A stretch of DNA of 64,000 nucleotides from a virus. Shown piece by piece: positions 17,546 through 26,668 of this stretch. A program made the position numbers and the translations under genes. Below the pieces are notes generated by a model. That model did no database searches. It worked only from the letters and a program-made list of their open reading frames with translations, and was not told the origin of the DNA. The stretch is from IMG/VR virus record IMGVR_UViG_3300037485_001979, positions 1-64,000 of that record, one strand, 5' to 3'. Position 1 is the stretch's first letter, and every line of letters begins with the position of its first letter.

Positions 17546-19045
17546 TCAGCCCTTCGCGTGATGTTTCTGGAGTTTCAAGAGGACATCGGTGTCGAGGTCA
17601 CCGCCACTGGCGAGCTGATCCTTGACGAGTCGGCGGATCATGGAGGCATCGGCATCGGGATTCGCGGCCATGACAGCATTGAAGGCTTTAACAGTTTCTG
17701 GGATCGGGCGCTGGGCGATATAGGGGTCATCCATGAGCCCGGCCAGGGAAACCGCAGCACCCGTGTTCTTGACCCGCTGTTGACCTCCGGAACCCAGAGG
17801 AGACTTGGGGGTCACCCCGTAATCCGGGGATTCGCCGCTACCACGGCTACCCATGGCACCACCAATGACATCTTCGATGGCTTCGCCACCCATGGCAGCC
17901 TGGGGCAGCGTTGCCGCGGTATCCGAGAGATCCTTGACGTAGCCGCCGGCATCACCGGCGATCTTGGCAATCCAGGGGCCGGCTTCGGCGAGCCTGCGGT
18001 CGACTTCATTCTTGGCGGCCAAACAGTGCGAGGCGTGTTTCCACAAAGTCTCCAGCGTCGAGACTGAGTCGACGACTGCTTTCTCTTGTGGGGTGCATGT
18101 CGCGATGACGTCGCCAGCGATCTTCATCGCCGGGGTCGCCCTGTGGTGCCCACGGTTCTCGAGACCACCGGTGACCCAGATGACATCCAGGGTTGCGGGG
18201 TCGACACCAGCACGTTTCGCCAGGGTCTCCACACGGGAGAACGCTGGGGAATCAATGCGGGCAAAGGACTCCACGATTCGAGCCAGTTTAACGAAGGCGG
18301 CGTCGCGGTGTTCAGAGAACTTGGTTCTCGCGGCTTCCGCGGCAGCCTTCATGTTCTGAAGTTTGATAAAGGGGTTGTCGGCGAGGCGGGAGCAGTCGAT
18401 GCCATGAAGCCCGGAGTCCAGGGCTTCCCGGATCCGTGCGGCTTCCATACCGAAATCAGCGCTGACCCCGACTCCATTGATATCGCATGCAATCTTGGTG
18501 CGACCACGGCGAAGTGCCATGGGGTCGCTGCCAAAGACTTCACGCGCAGTCTTGAAGAGTTCGGCGTCTTCGGCCTCGGCTTCGTCATCACTGATGACGT
18601 CCTTGAAGTCGCCATCCTCTTTGTAGGACTCATCGACTTCTTCGGCGTCGGCTTTACCCGAGCTCTCAGATGCCGTCTTCTTGGCACCCGGCAACTTGTT
18701 CGGGGATTCGACGTCAGGGTAGTCCCCTGGTTTCGTACCATTCGCTGGCTTCTTGTCTTCAGCATCGGGTTCCGGGAATAACTCCTGGGTGACTTCATCC
18801 GCATTGGTCAACGGAAAGGGATCCGCTTTGGCCTCGGCTTCTGAGTTCGCGAGATGACTGAGGGTGCGTGAGTTATTGACGGCATGGCTGACCAAGGCGA
18901 CCTCTTTAGCATTGAGGTCGAACTCCTGGGCTGCCTTGCGGAGTGCTGCATTGGGTGCAGCGCCATCGTTCATGCAGTCAACACAGGCCTCGGCAGCTTT
19001 GATAAGAATGGCGTGACGCCGGGGTCCCATGAGTTCAAGGCTCAT
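17546..19045 (-). CDS. virion-type protein of unknown function
   Basis: A 499-residue protein whose ATG overlaps the upstream stop (ATGA, 19042-19045). The N-terminal part is helical with a CVDC pair; residues about 75-165 are acidic and disordered; the central part is again helical (NMKAAAEAARTKFSEHRD). There are several K-T-A/K-A-A sites (LRKAAQEF, KKTASES, LFKTAREV). It sits between the 310-residue gene and the membrane-associated gene preceding the protease candidate, so a head or internal protein is likely. No catalytic motif recognised. Confidence 0.65.
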   Translation of the reverse strand: MSLELMGPRRHAILIKAAEACVDCMNDGAAPNAALRKAAQEFDLNAKEVALVSHAVNNSRTLSHLANSEAEAKADPFPLTNADEVTQELFPEPDAEDKKPANGTKPGDYPDVESPNKLPGAKKTASESSGKADAEEVDESYKEDGDFKDVISDDEAEAEDAELFKTAREVFGSDPMALRRGRTKIACDINGVGVSADFGMEAARIREALDSGLHGIDCSRLADNPFIKLQNMKAAAEAARTKFSEHRDAAFVKLARIVESFARIDSPAFSRVETLAKRAGVDPATLDVIWVTGGLENRGHHRATPAMKIAGDVIATCTPQEKAVVDSVSTLETLWKHASHCLAAKNEVDRRLAEAGPWIAKIAGDAGGYVKDLSDTAATLPQAAMGGEAIEDVIGGAMGSRGSGESPDYGVTPKSPLGSGGQQRVKNTGAAVSLAGLMDDPYIAQRPIPETVKAFNAVMAANPDADASMIRRLVKDQLASGGDLDTDVLLKLQKHHAKG

Positions 19046-19974
19046 ACAGAGGTCTCCTCGAGCACCGTGGCTTCCACGGTGCGAATCATTTCGTGAACAC
19101 GAGCCTCCCGAGCCGGGAGTTGTTTGTTGGCTTCCAGTGAAGGATTCGCCACTGAGAACGGGATTTCTTGCAGGAACGTCATGACGGCGTCAGCATTGGT
19201 ATCCCCGGTGCCCACACCACCCAGGGCATGGATGGCACGATCCTTGATCATCATGAGCACGGATCGCATGGTCTCCAGACTGCGTTCGTCTCCACGGGTC
19301 TTGCAGAAAGAGGAAATCAAGGTCTGGCGATACGCGATTTCTTCAATCTGAGAGGCCAGGGCTTCACGGAGTGCGCCACCCTTCATGGTAGTCTGGAGGG
19401 CGCCCTTGGGGTCCACATAGGTCTCCAGGATCTTGGATCCCAGAAGCCAGCCGGCACGATGGTGTTCACCGAGTCGACTCGTATTACTGATGTCCCTGAT
19501 AAGACCAAGGATGTCCCCAAACAACAGGGTGCAGATCCACTCAGGCTTGTTCAGGATCCCACGGACATCGAAGAAGGTTTCCGTGTACGCGTAGATGTCG
19601 CCGAGTTTAAGCCCGGCTTCATTCCCCTGCGTCCACTTGGACAGGATGTCTTCAACCTCGATGTCGGAACACAGGAGGTAGGCCTCCAGAGAGGACCTCA
19701 GCCCGGGGGCCTCAGTGAACAACGTGTACGCGTTTTTAATACAGGAGTATTCTTCGCCGACGTCGAGTTCACGATCTCTGAAAGTCTTGAACTCATACGC
19801 CGAGGTCACCCCGAGATCATTGATCTCCTCGAGGCGAACTCGTGCCGCGGTCTCCCGCATCGCACTGAGCTCACAGACCCGACCCCACCGCCAGTCCGCA
19901 CGGAACAGAGAGCTACCCTGGATATCCCGGGAGCGTCCGTACTTCTTTGCGTAGATGTCGCCTACGAGCTTCAT
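19042..19974 (-). CDS. unknown helical phage protein
   Basis: A 310-residue protein starting MKLVGDIYAKKYGRSRDIQG. It is mainly alpha-helical and soluble with a distinctive SSLFRADWRWGRVCEL segment near residues 21-36. The end overlaps the next gene by ATGA, and the start lies just past the stop of the 67-residue gene. It lacks the K-x-A-A motif and the low-complexity tracts typical of its neighbours, so it may be an assembly factor rather than a packaged protein. I do not recognise a family. Confidence 0.66.
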   Translation of the reverse strand: MKLVGDIYAKKYGRSRDIQGSSLFRADWRWGRVCELSAMRETAARVRLEEINDLGVTSAYEFKTFRDRELDVGEEYSCIKNAYTLFTEAPGLRSSLEAYLLCSDIEVEDILSKWTQGNEAGLKLGDIYAYTETFFDVRGILNKPEWICTLLFGDILGLIRDISNTSRLGEHHRAGWLLGSKILETYVDPKGALQTTMKGGALREALASQIEEIAYRQTLISSFCKTRGDERSLETMRSVLMMIKDRAIHALGGVGTGDTNADAVMTFLQEIPFSVANPSLEANKQLPAREARVHEMIRTVEATVLEETSV

Positions 19975-19977
19975 GGA

Positions 19978-20181
19978 TTACTTCTGGGCGGCCTGAGCAG
20001 CGGCGAAGGCATCGAGCTTGGCATGGGCAACCTTGGCGAGGCCATGGACCTGCTCATCGCTGAGGCCCATACCACGTGCGGCTTCATAGAAGCCGAGATC
20101 GACAGCATTGGCACCGTCGACTTGATCAGCGGCAGCCAACTTTTTCAAGGTGACTTCTTCAGCGGTCTTGGATAACGACAT
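19978..20181 (-). CDS. small helical protein with K-T-A-E-E N-terminus
   Basis: A 67-residue protein from ATG 20181 (MSLSKTAEEVTLKKLAAAD), preceded by AAGGA at 8 bases. The longer upstream extension would overlap the previous gene and has no ribosome binding site. It is helical and ends in an Ala/Gln-rich tail. It contains two copies of the K-x-A-x motif seen across this region (KTAEE, KLAAA), which makes it the smallest example. Function unknown. Confidence 0.66.
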   Translation of the reverse strand: MSLSKTAEEVTLKKLAAADQVDGANAVDLGFYEAARGMGLSDEQVHGLAKVAHAKLDAFAAAQAAQK

Positions 20182-20215
20182 GGTGGATTCCTTTTCTGGG
20201 AAATTGAAGACGGGA

Positions 20216-22468
20216 TTAGCCGTCCATGGTTGAATTGATGCCGAGACCGTAGAACTCGGGGTCTCCTGATAGCGTGCGTTTGCGCAAGAAAATGACAAGG
20301 TCACCTAAGCCCTCAAAGGACGACTTCAGGTTGTCACCGAGTTCAACACTGTCTTCCTTGCCAAACTTCTCCTGGAACTCATCGTAGTGCCAGTGCATCA
20401 GGAACAGGATGCGACCGAGGCGGTCCATTCCGGCGACAATAGTGGGCAGGAAGCGCTCAATCATTTCAATGGGGGCGTGAGCCTTGGTCAGGCTACCGAG
20501 TACAGCGGAGTCAAAGACTTCTTTTTGGCCAGTCTTCGCGGCTTGATCAATGGCATCGAAGGGGTCCCCACCACCTTCGTTTTCGGCGTCTCCATGCCCA
20601 AAGGGCGAGAAGTATTGGTATTGCTGCCGATTGTCGGGGATCTGTGCCGGTCTCGCCTGGGTCTCCCAGGGCACCTTGGTTGTATGGAAACTCGACATCA
20701 CACCACCTTCAGAGGTGTCATTGATGTCGGGGAACGCCATCATGTTTTCAGAGGCGGCTTGCTTGACTAACCAGTTCTGAGGAGCCCGGAGGGCATGCTT
20801 GAGCATGCTGCGGGTGTCGACCTCGGAGCACCCGTGCTTCTTCATGAGATAGCTGATCGCAGCTGTCTTCCCGAAGTAGTGGCTGCCGAAATCATCCTTG
20901 ATGTTGATTCCGGTTTCGTCGGTCCAGACTTTAACAGCACTGGCCTGCTTCTTGAGGACTTCGATGATCGTGTTGTGGTCGCCGAAGTCAGAAGCCTCGA
21001 GATGTTTTTCCAGACGGGCCTTCTCGCGATCATCCCAGCTCACCTTGGAGTCGTCTTCACGATTACCATAGACAACGGCACTGTAATACTTCGAGTTCAC
21101 GTACAGAGTTGAATTTGTTTTCTTGAGGTCACGGTTCCCGGCAGCGGAAACGATGACTTGGTCGCAGTCGTGTTCGCCAATGTAGCCCAAGGGGCGATTG
21201 ATAGCGAAGACACCACGATCCTTGTGAGCGAAGCGCTCGGGGATCGAGCGGAGATCCCATGTGGAACCCCCATGGGTCTTATAGGTCGTGATGCCGTCAT
21301 CACTGACCGCGGTGAAGACATCCAGGGGAGCCGAGGTCTTCACACCATCATTGGCGACGAAGATGACTTGGTCGCCAGGGCGAACTTTATCGGCGCCCAC
21401 GCTGACCTTCTCGAGTTCCTTGGCGAAATCGGTTTCCGTGTATTGCCGCAGAGTCGCGATGACACCAGATGCTGTGATACAGGTTTTTTCATCCGAGCAT
21501 CGGATCACGAAGACCCTGCCGTTGTCCTGCGACATCGGGATCACAAGTGTGGGTTCCACGGAGCCGTCTGAATACAGGACGTCGTAGAGGCCGCCACCAG
21601 TGGGACTCGTGAGCTGCTGCTTGGTCTGCGTCGAGTACACAATGGACTTCGACATCTCGGGACGCTTGTCGACAACGGCGACGTCACCCTCGAGGATCTG
21701 CTTGCGTTGGGCATCCGTGAGGTCGTCGACGCCTTCTTGGTCAATGGTCGAGATCACAGTGATGGGCTCACCCTTTTGCTCCGCGGCGAGTTTAACAACA
21801 CCGGGAACCGTGAAGGCGAGATCGGGGTAGAACTTACGAACCGCATTGGCGAGTTTAACATGCCCTGCGGTCTGGGGGTTCGTGATGGTATCCAGGAACA
21901 TCGAGGCGACATCGTGACCCATGGCTTCGAGCCCACTGGGGAGATCAATGGCACCCGCGATCTTGCGGATATGGGTAATCTTGTGGACGGGGACCACGGG
22001 GCAGCCCCCTGCTGATTTCCGAGCCGCGGCGCGTTTGGACAAACTGCTGCCACCACCATCGCCGTCGTAAATACCGGCGGGGAGCGTGCGGAGACGATTG
22101 TAGTCTGGGGTGCGGACCCCACGTTGGACCCGGTTCCGCTTGTCGGCTTCACCGAGAACCGTGGGACGACGATTGATAATCGAGTTGACCCAGTCTTCAC
22201 TCAAAGGCACGAAGAGGTCTGAGTTCACGGAGTAGATGGAATCGAGCCCCTTGATCTCACCGTTAAGGAAGAACACGGGGCTGTAATGCCAGTCCCCGCC
22301 GATCTCGAACGCGAACATGCCGACCGCACGACCGCCATCTTCATCGGCATCAATGAGTTGAAACCCGACGAGATAGTCGAGGAGAACCGGTGACTTATCA
22401 CGGAGTCTGGCGTTGGCGAGATCAGAGAACGTCTGTTCCAGCGCGGACTCAGAGGTATCTTGCGGCAT
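20216..22468 (-). CDS. large virion-type protein next to RNA polymerase, unknown
   Basis: A 750-residue protein starting MPQDTSESALEQTFSDLANA. It is soluble and mixed alpha/beta, with segments such as VGMFAFEIGGDWHYSPVFFL, a Gly-rich GIYDGDGGGSSLSKRAA linker, beta-rich GDQVIFVANDGV and a Gly/Asp-rich region near residue 630. K-x-A-A sites recur (VVKLAAEQK, FGKTAAISY, LVKQAASEN). It is encoded 29 bases after the second beta-prime gene. Non-canonical subunits accompany some jumbo-phage polymerases, so a polymerase-associated role is worth testing, but nothing in the sequence proves it. Confidence 0.66.
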   Translation of the reverse strand: MPQDTSESALEQTFSDLANARLRDKSPVLLDYLVGFQLIDADEDGGRAVGMFAFEIGGDWHYSPVFFLNGEIKGLDSIYSVNSDLFVPLSEDWVNSIINRRPTVLGEADKRNRVQRGVRTPDYNRLRTLPAGIYDGDGGGSSLSKRAAARKSAGGCPVVPVHKITHIRKIAGAIDLPSGLEAMGHDVASMFLDTITNPQTAGHVKLANAVRKFYPDLAFTVPGVVKLAAEQKGEPITVISTIDQEGVDDLTDAQRKQILEGDVAVVDKRPEMSKSIVYSTQTKQQLTSPTGGGLYDVLYSDGSVEPTLVIPMSQDNGRVFVIRCSDEKTCITASGVIATLRQYTETDFAKELEKVSVGADKVRPGDQVIFVANDGVKTSAPLDVFTAVSDDGITTYKTHGGSTWDLRSIPERFAHKDRGVFAINRPLGYIGEHDCDQVIVSAAGNRDLKKTNSTLYVNSKYYSAVVYGNREDDSKVSWDDREKARLEKHLEASDFGDHNTIIEVLKKQASAVKVWTDETGINIKDDFGSHYFGKTAAISYLMKKHGCSEVDTRSMLKHALRAPQNWLVKQAASENMMAFPDINDTSEGGVMSSFHTTKVPWETQARPAQIPDNRQQYQYFSPFGHGDAENEGGGDPFDAIDQAAKTGQKEVFDSAVLGSLTKAHAPIEMIERFLPTIVAGMDRLGRILFLMHWHYDEFQEKFGKEDSVELGDNLKSSFEGLGDLVIFLRKRTLSGDPEFYGLGINSTMDG

Positions 22469-22497
22469 CTGGGGGACTCCTAGCGGTGCATCAAAGA

Positions 22498-25400
22498 TTA
22501 GCGTGGGGATCGCGGAGGGGAAGTCGGTAGCGGCGGCGTGCCATAAGACCCCGTGGTCTTCAGGGTATCCCCGAAACCAGTGGCCTTGGCGAGAGCGGGG
22601 ACATAGGACGTCGAGTTGGGATCCGAGACCCTGGAGCGATGAACACTGTCCAGGAATCCTGAGGAGGTATAGAAACCGGATAGCCTGGTCTGCCAGTCAT
22701 TGTCGTTGTAGACCCCGAGGACCCCCCGCTGCATCACGGGCTGGAAATCGGGTTCGTCGTCATGGGCGTCGACATCCTTGACCCCCCACTTCTGGAGATC
22801 CCCGGCGACCTTCTTGGTAATCCGGGTTCCCGGGGTGTAGTGGAGCACGGGTTCCTCGAGGTACTTGCCGACCCCAGAGTTCGGAGCAACCCGCTTGGTC
22901 CCTGCTCTGGCCTTGTAGGCCCCGGCGACTGAGTTGTAAGACGCGACATCATCGACGATGTGGTCACCGACCCCGTTGGGATTCGTGACCTTGACCCAGT
23001 TGATGAGCCCGGCGACCACGGTCTCGATGTTGCGACGATGAGTCTTGATCCCTGAGTTCGTCAGAGCCTCCTGGAGCATCTCGGCGTATCTGCGGCGGGC
23101 TTCCCCGACTCCCTTGAGCCTGACGAGCTGCTCGGGGTGCGGGGCGCCATCGCTGATGTCATCCCCGGCTTCCAGGGCATCTCCGGGCTTCACCACGGGT
23201 TCGACACCGGGGTGGAGATAGTAGTCGCGGTCATCCACGGTGACGAACTGGCCACCCTGGGGTGCCTTGCGGATCCCCTTGACGACACCATCGACCTCGG
23301 CGAGTGGACCTGACTCCGGGAATGTTTCAGGAGATTCTATAACACGGTTGAGGTACTCGAAACCAGTACGAAGATTCTTTTTAGCCCCGATGGCACCAGA
23401 CTGGTGCTTTGAGTTACTTACGATCATGCCATTACCCAGCACGAATAGGTGGTCGGGGTGAGCTACCTCGATATCATAGACATGAAGATGCCCGGCATCT
23501 GTCCTGTCTTCCTGACGCCACCACTCTTCGCGAGTAACGCTCTCAACTGCTGTCTTTATTCGGTCGGCCGCTCTCTCACACTTCACGCCAAATAACCGTA
23601 TGCTTCTATAAAAACGAATAACATCCCGATATTTAGTAATGCAGACGTTGTAATGTCGTCTCTTTTTCTTCGAGTTGGAGCTGCTCTTTGTCGCATAGAT
23701 GCCGAACCTAATGCGCAGCAACTCCATTACGCCATCGATGAGTTTCTCACTGCTAGATGCAAATGAAAACCCCATACCATCTTTTTTCCGACTAAATACT
23801 GAGCCGTCGGTGACAAACAACCCGGCCAGGAGCTCACTCACTGCCTGGTTATCCCATTGATTCACAAACGAAGGTATTTCTTTTTCATGCGCGTATTTCC
23901 CATAAAGACCCTCATCTCTGAACCACTGCAAAATTGGATTTTCAGTGACCGTGCGCATCACACGTCCCGTGATTGTATCCCTCACGATACGCCCGTACGA
24001 CCGCTGGCTCAACCTGGTCAACGCATAATAAATGGTCTGCCCCCCGCATATATGGAACTGTAAATCATGTGGTGCTAAGTAGCCATTGAGGTGGTCAATC
24101 TGAGTCTGGTCTGCACAGGAAAGATGGATCCCGGTCACTGATTCAGTGTAGCATCCGTCCCCGAGAAGCACCCCGAGCAACTTAGCTCTCCAATCGTAGA
24201 TCAGATGATTTTCGCTAGATAGCCCTCCCTCACAACGTATTCCAGATGCTTTACTCATGTCTCCAATCGCGCACACGGCATCACGGTGCATTTCCCCATA
24301 CTCAGAACTATAGTGAATGTGCGTTAAAACCTTGTGGGCAGGGGTGCATGTAATGGTATGAAACGTATGGTGGCTACAGCTCTGTCTGAAACGATAAGTA
24401 ACACACGGCTGTACACCATTATCAAACGTATGGGTAACCTCCACTGGAAAGGTCTTTCCGGAGATGTCTGCCCCAAGCACGAACTCACCAGGCTTTATGG
24501 TCTCTATCTGACGTAAGCTAAAGTCAGCCATGCGAACAAGCGTACCCTTGGATAGACAATTCAGGGACCCCTGCGACAACGGGGCGCCTATGCTCTGGGC
24601 AGCCGCGATACCTATCGCATCCCCAATGTTACTGAGTTCTGTTCTGTCTCTGCGCCCTGCTGCGATACGTGAGATCCCCCCGTCTTCAGTGGGCTCTGTC
24701 ATCGGGCTGTGAACCAAGATGTCCTCAACCCCATCCTCTGACAGAGATTCCAGTATGTCTGGTGTAATTCTCTCTCCGGCTTTATGTGCGCCTGCATCCC
24801 TGGCAAGCACCGCGCCGATGTTATCAGTGTCGCTGACCTTGGATGGTAGCCCAACTGGTAGCCTGGTCATGGGAGCAGTGTCTTTATTCACGACGATACG
24901 ATGCGCTGCGTTAGCCAACTTCTTGCTTAAAAACCCTGCGTCAGCTGTCGCGAGCTTGACCTCTAGCATACCTTTTCTCTGCCCATAGGTCCCTGCCCAG
25001 TATTCCACGGGATCCAGGCCTTCACTGAGGCTGTGGAGAATCGGGATCGGAACGATTTCATTGCGGTGGTCATTGACGAGACCAGATGCCCCACGAATCG
25101 CGTTGTAGTCTGACATCTTCCCACGGGCACCAGATTTAACCTGAAACCAATATGGGTTGTTCTCGGATTCACCGGACTCCTCGAGCGCTTTCTGCATCTT
25201 CTCGACCATTGGAAACATGACATCGGTGATGGCTTGCTTCTTAGCATCGGGGTCGAGGTCAGAGGTCTCAATGGCCATGACCCTGGAGCGCGCACGCTGT
25301 ATCAGCTTTTTCTCTTTGTCTGTTTTCCTGAGCCCGCTGAGACTGACGCTGACACCCTCGGTGAACGCGGCATCCCTGCCGACATCGTTCATGGTCTTGA

Positions 25401-25548
25401 TGACGTCTTTGTAGCGATCGGGGTACTTCTCGGCGATGTGCCGCAGAATCGACATCAGCTCTTTTTTGTCGATGGCTTTACCCCGGATCTGGAGTTCCGG
25501 GGGAAGGCTGTCATTGAGCAAAAGGGTGCCGACCGTGGTGGGGTCCAT
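22498..25548 (-). CDS. RNA polymerase beta-prime, C-terminal half, with intein
   Basis: A 1016-residue product with a 382-residue intein (331-712). Matches by eye to bacterial beta-prime: NPYWFQVKSGARG (about 136) against NPIYMMADSGARG; EYWAGTYGQRKGMLEVKL and TADAGFLSKKL (about 180-210) against the bridge-helix region; AAAQSIGAPLSQGSLN (315-330) against the trigger-loop AAQSIGEPGTQLTM. After splicing the trigger loop would read GSLN-SKHQSG, keeping the catalytic His equivalent of E. coli His936. The post-intein part carries the later beta-prime region. The start overlaps the upstream stop as TAATG. The first half of beta-prime is in the 28699-33246 gene. This is a phage-encoded multisubunit RNA polymerase; whether it is packaged in the virion is unknown. 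Confidence 0.92.
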   Translation of the reverse strand: MDPTTVGTLLLNDSLPPELQIRGKAIDKKELMSILRHIAEKYPDRYKDVIKTMNDVGRDAAFTEGVSVSLSGLRKTDKEKKLIQRARSRVMAIETSDLDPDAKKQAITDVMFPMVEKMQKALEESGESENNPYWFQVKSGARGKMSDYNAIRGASGLVNDHRNEIVPIPILHSLSEGLDPVEYWAGTYGQRKGMLEVKLATADAGFLSKKLANAAHRIVVNKDTAPMTRLPVGLPSKVSDTDNIGAVLARDAGAHKAGERITPDILESLSEDGVEDILVHSPMTEPTEDGGISRIAAGRRDRTELSNIGDAIGIAAAQSIGAPLSQGSLNCLSKGTLVRMADFSLRQIETIKPGEFVLGADISGKTFPVEVTHTFDNGVQPCVTYRFRQSCSHHTFHTITCTPAHKVLTHIHYSSEYGEMHRDAVCAIGDMSKASGIRCEGGLSSENHLIYDWRAKLLGVLLGDGCYTESVTGIHLSCADQTQIDHLNGYLAPHDLQFHICGGQTIYYALTRLSQRSYGRIVRDTITGRVMRTVTENPILQWFRDEGLYGKYAHEKEIPSFVNQWDNQAVSELLAGLFVTDGSVFSRKKDGMGFSFASSSEKLIDGVMELLRIRFGIYATKSSSNSKKKRRHYNVCITKYRDVIRFYRSIRLFGVKCERAADRIKTAVESVTREEWWRQEDRTDAGHLHVYDIEVAHPDHLFVLGNGMIVSNSKHQSGAIGAKKNLRTGFEYLNRVIESPETFPESGPLAEVDGVVKGIRKAPQGGQFVTVDDRDYYLHPGVEPVVKPGDALEAGDDISDGAPHPEQLVRLKGVGEARRRYAEMLQEALTNSGIKTHRRNIETVVAGLINWVKVTNPNGVGDHIVDDVASYNSVAGAYKARAGTKRVAPNSGVGKYLEEPVLHYTPGTRITKKVAGDLQKWGVKDVDAHDDEPDFQPVMQRGVLGVYNDNDWQTRLSGFYTSSGFLDSVHRSRVSDPNSTSYVPALAKATGFGDTLKTTGSYGTPPLPTSPPRSPR
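23413..24558 (-). mobile_element. intein with LAGLIDADG endonuclease in the beta-prime trigger loop
   Basis: 382 residues, an exact multiple of three in frame. It starts with Cys1 (CLSKGTLVRM), contains a block-B-like CSHHTFHTITCTPAHK segment, endonuclease blocks LLGVLLGDG and LLAGLFVTDG, and ends GNGMIVSN followed by Ser+1. Both acidic residues expected of a LAGLIDADG pair are present, so the endonuclease may be active. The insertion lies between residues equivalent to Arg933 and Thr934 of E. coli beta-prime by my alignment. Splicing is needed for a working trigger loop. Confidence 0.9.
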
Positions 25549-25766
25549 TATCGGGATCCAGTACGGATGACCTCAACGGGGGTCGGGGTCAAACCAAGTT
25601 TGCGAACCGTGGATGAGAAATCTGACTTCGTGGCATCGGTATGCGCAACCAACCCATTTTCCTCATACGACAGCGCCAGGGGTTGTCCGAAGTCATCGGT
25701 AACGACGACTTCGGCAACGCTGATGTGGATCTGGCGTCCATCGGAGAGTCGGATGCGAGCACGCAT
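25548..25766 (-). CDS. small unknown protein upstream of beta-prime C-half
   Basis: A 72-residue protein starting MRARIRLSDGRQIHISVAEV. It is beta-rich (VVVTDDFGQPLALSYEENG) and soluble. Its stop overlaps the start of the beta-prime gene (TAATG) and its start lies one base after the previous stop, so it is translationally coupled to the polymerase gene. That makes a small polymerase-associated role conceivable, but no motif supports one. No family recognised. Confidence 0.66.
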   Translation of the reverse strand: MRARIRLSDGRQIHISVAEVVVTDDFGQPLALSYEENGLVAHTDATKSDFSSTVRKLGLTPTPVEVIRTGSR

Positions 25767-25767
25767 G

Positions 25768-26649
25768 TTACCTCTGCGCTAAAACGGGGGCAGTTGAACT
25801 CTTTGGTGCCGTGATCGCAGCTGTCGTGGCGCTCGCCGAGGGGTCTTCGACTGGTTGATTATTGACGGACACGATGCCTGACTTGGTACCCTTGGCGACA
25901 GGTGGAAATGAGAGTGTCTTCTTAGGAGCACTCGCCGCAGACTTGGAGAGACCAAGTCGGGACAAGATTTCCTTGGCCATCTTCACCGTGTTGCCACCGA
26001 TAGCGCTGGGGTCGAGTTGGCCACCCAGTGAACCCATGGGCCCACCGCCACCTTGGGGTTGGCCAGTGATAGCACCATTGGCCGTTGCGGCGGCGTCGGC
26101 ATCCGACTTCTTGCCCTTGTTCTCTTGTTCTTTCTTCTTGCCTTCTTGTTCGAGCTCGAACTCGGCTTGAGCTTGTTCTTTGGTGCGGCCTTCACCAATG
26201 GAGGCCATGGCGCGTTCAACGATGCCCATGACGACATCGGCTTGTCCACGTGTCACGGAATCATCGGGACTACCCTTGACGTCAGGAGTTCCCGGAGCCG
26301 TGGGATCCGGGGCACCAGCGCTGGGGTCACCACCTGCGGCGGGGTCACCACCACCAATAGCACTCAGCATGTCGCCTTCGGGTGGCATGCCACCTGCAGC
26401 TGCGAGGTCACCGCCCGGTGGCATCCCACCCATGGCTGCAGGATCCCCGCCTGGAGGCATCCCACCCATGGCCATGGGATCACCGCCTGGAGGCGCCGGA
26501 GGAGCTCCTGCGGCGGCGGGGTCACCACCAGGAGGTGCACCACCAGCGGCGGCGGCGGGATTGCTGCCCGGAGGAGGCGCGGCCACAAAGGCCAGCTTCT
26601 GTGCGAACTCATTGAGGCTGCGTTGAAAGAGTCTTGCGGAGATGTCCAT
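25768..26649 (-). CDS. Pro/Gly/Ala/Met-rich low-complexity virion-type protein
   Basis: A 293-residue protein starting MDISARLFQRSLNEFAQKLAF. After a short amphipathic helix comes a repeat region of PPGGDPAAMGGM-type units (about residues 26-110), then a helical charged segment (KEQAQAEFELEQEGKKKEQE) and a polar C-terminus ending in VLAQR. The same GGDPAA composition is found in the 13356-14891 product, and a related Gly/Pro/Met-rich tract in the portal C-terminus. Low complexity and position among polymerase and membrane-protein genes suggest an internal head or linker protein. No enzymatic motif. Confidence 0.66.
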   Translation of the reverse strand: MDISARLFQRSLNEFAQKLAFVAAPPPGSNPAAAAGGAPPGGDPAAAGAPPAPPGGDPMAMGGMPPGGDPAAMGGMPPGGDLAAAGGMPPEGDMLSAIGGGDPAAGGDPSAGAPDPTAPGTPDVKGSPDDSVTRGQADVVMGIVERAMASIGEGRTKEQAQAEFELEQEGKKKEQENKGKKSDADAAATANGAITGQPQGGGGPMGSLGGQLDPSAIGGNTVKMAKEILSRLGLSKSAASAPKKTLSFPPVAKGTKSGIVSVNNQPVEDPSASATTAAITAPKSSTAPVLAQR

Positions 26650-26668
26650 GGTGACCTCTAAAGGGTGT

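Noticed and set aside
19042-19974. 310-residue protein as a terminase subunit
   Set aside because: No Walker A, Walker B or nuclease motif is visible, and the DWRWGR segment alone is not diagnostic.
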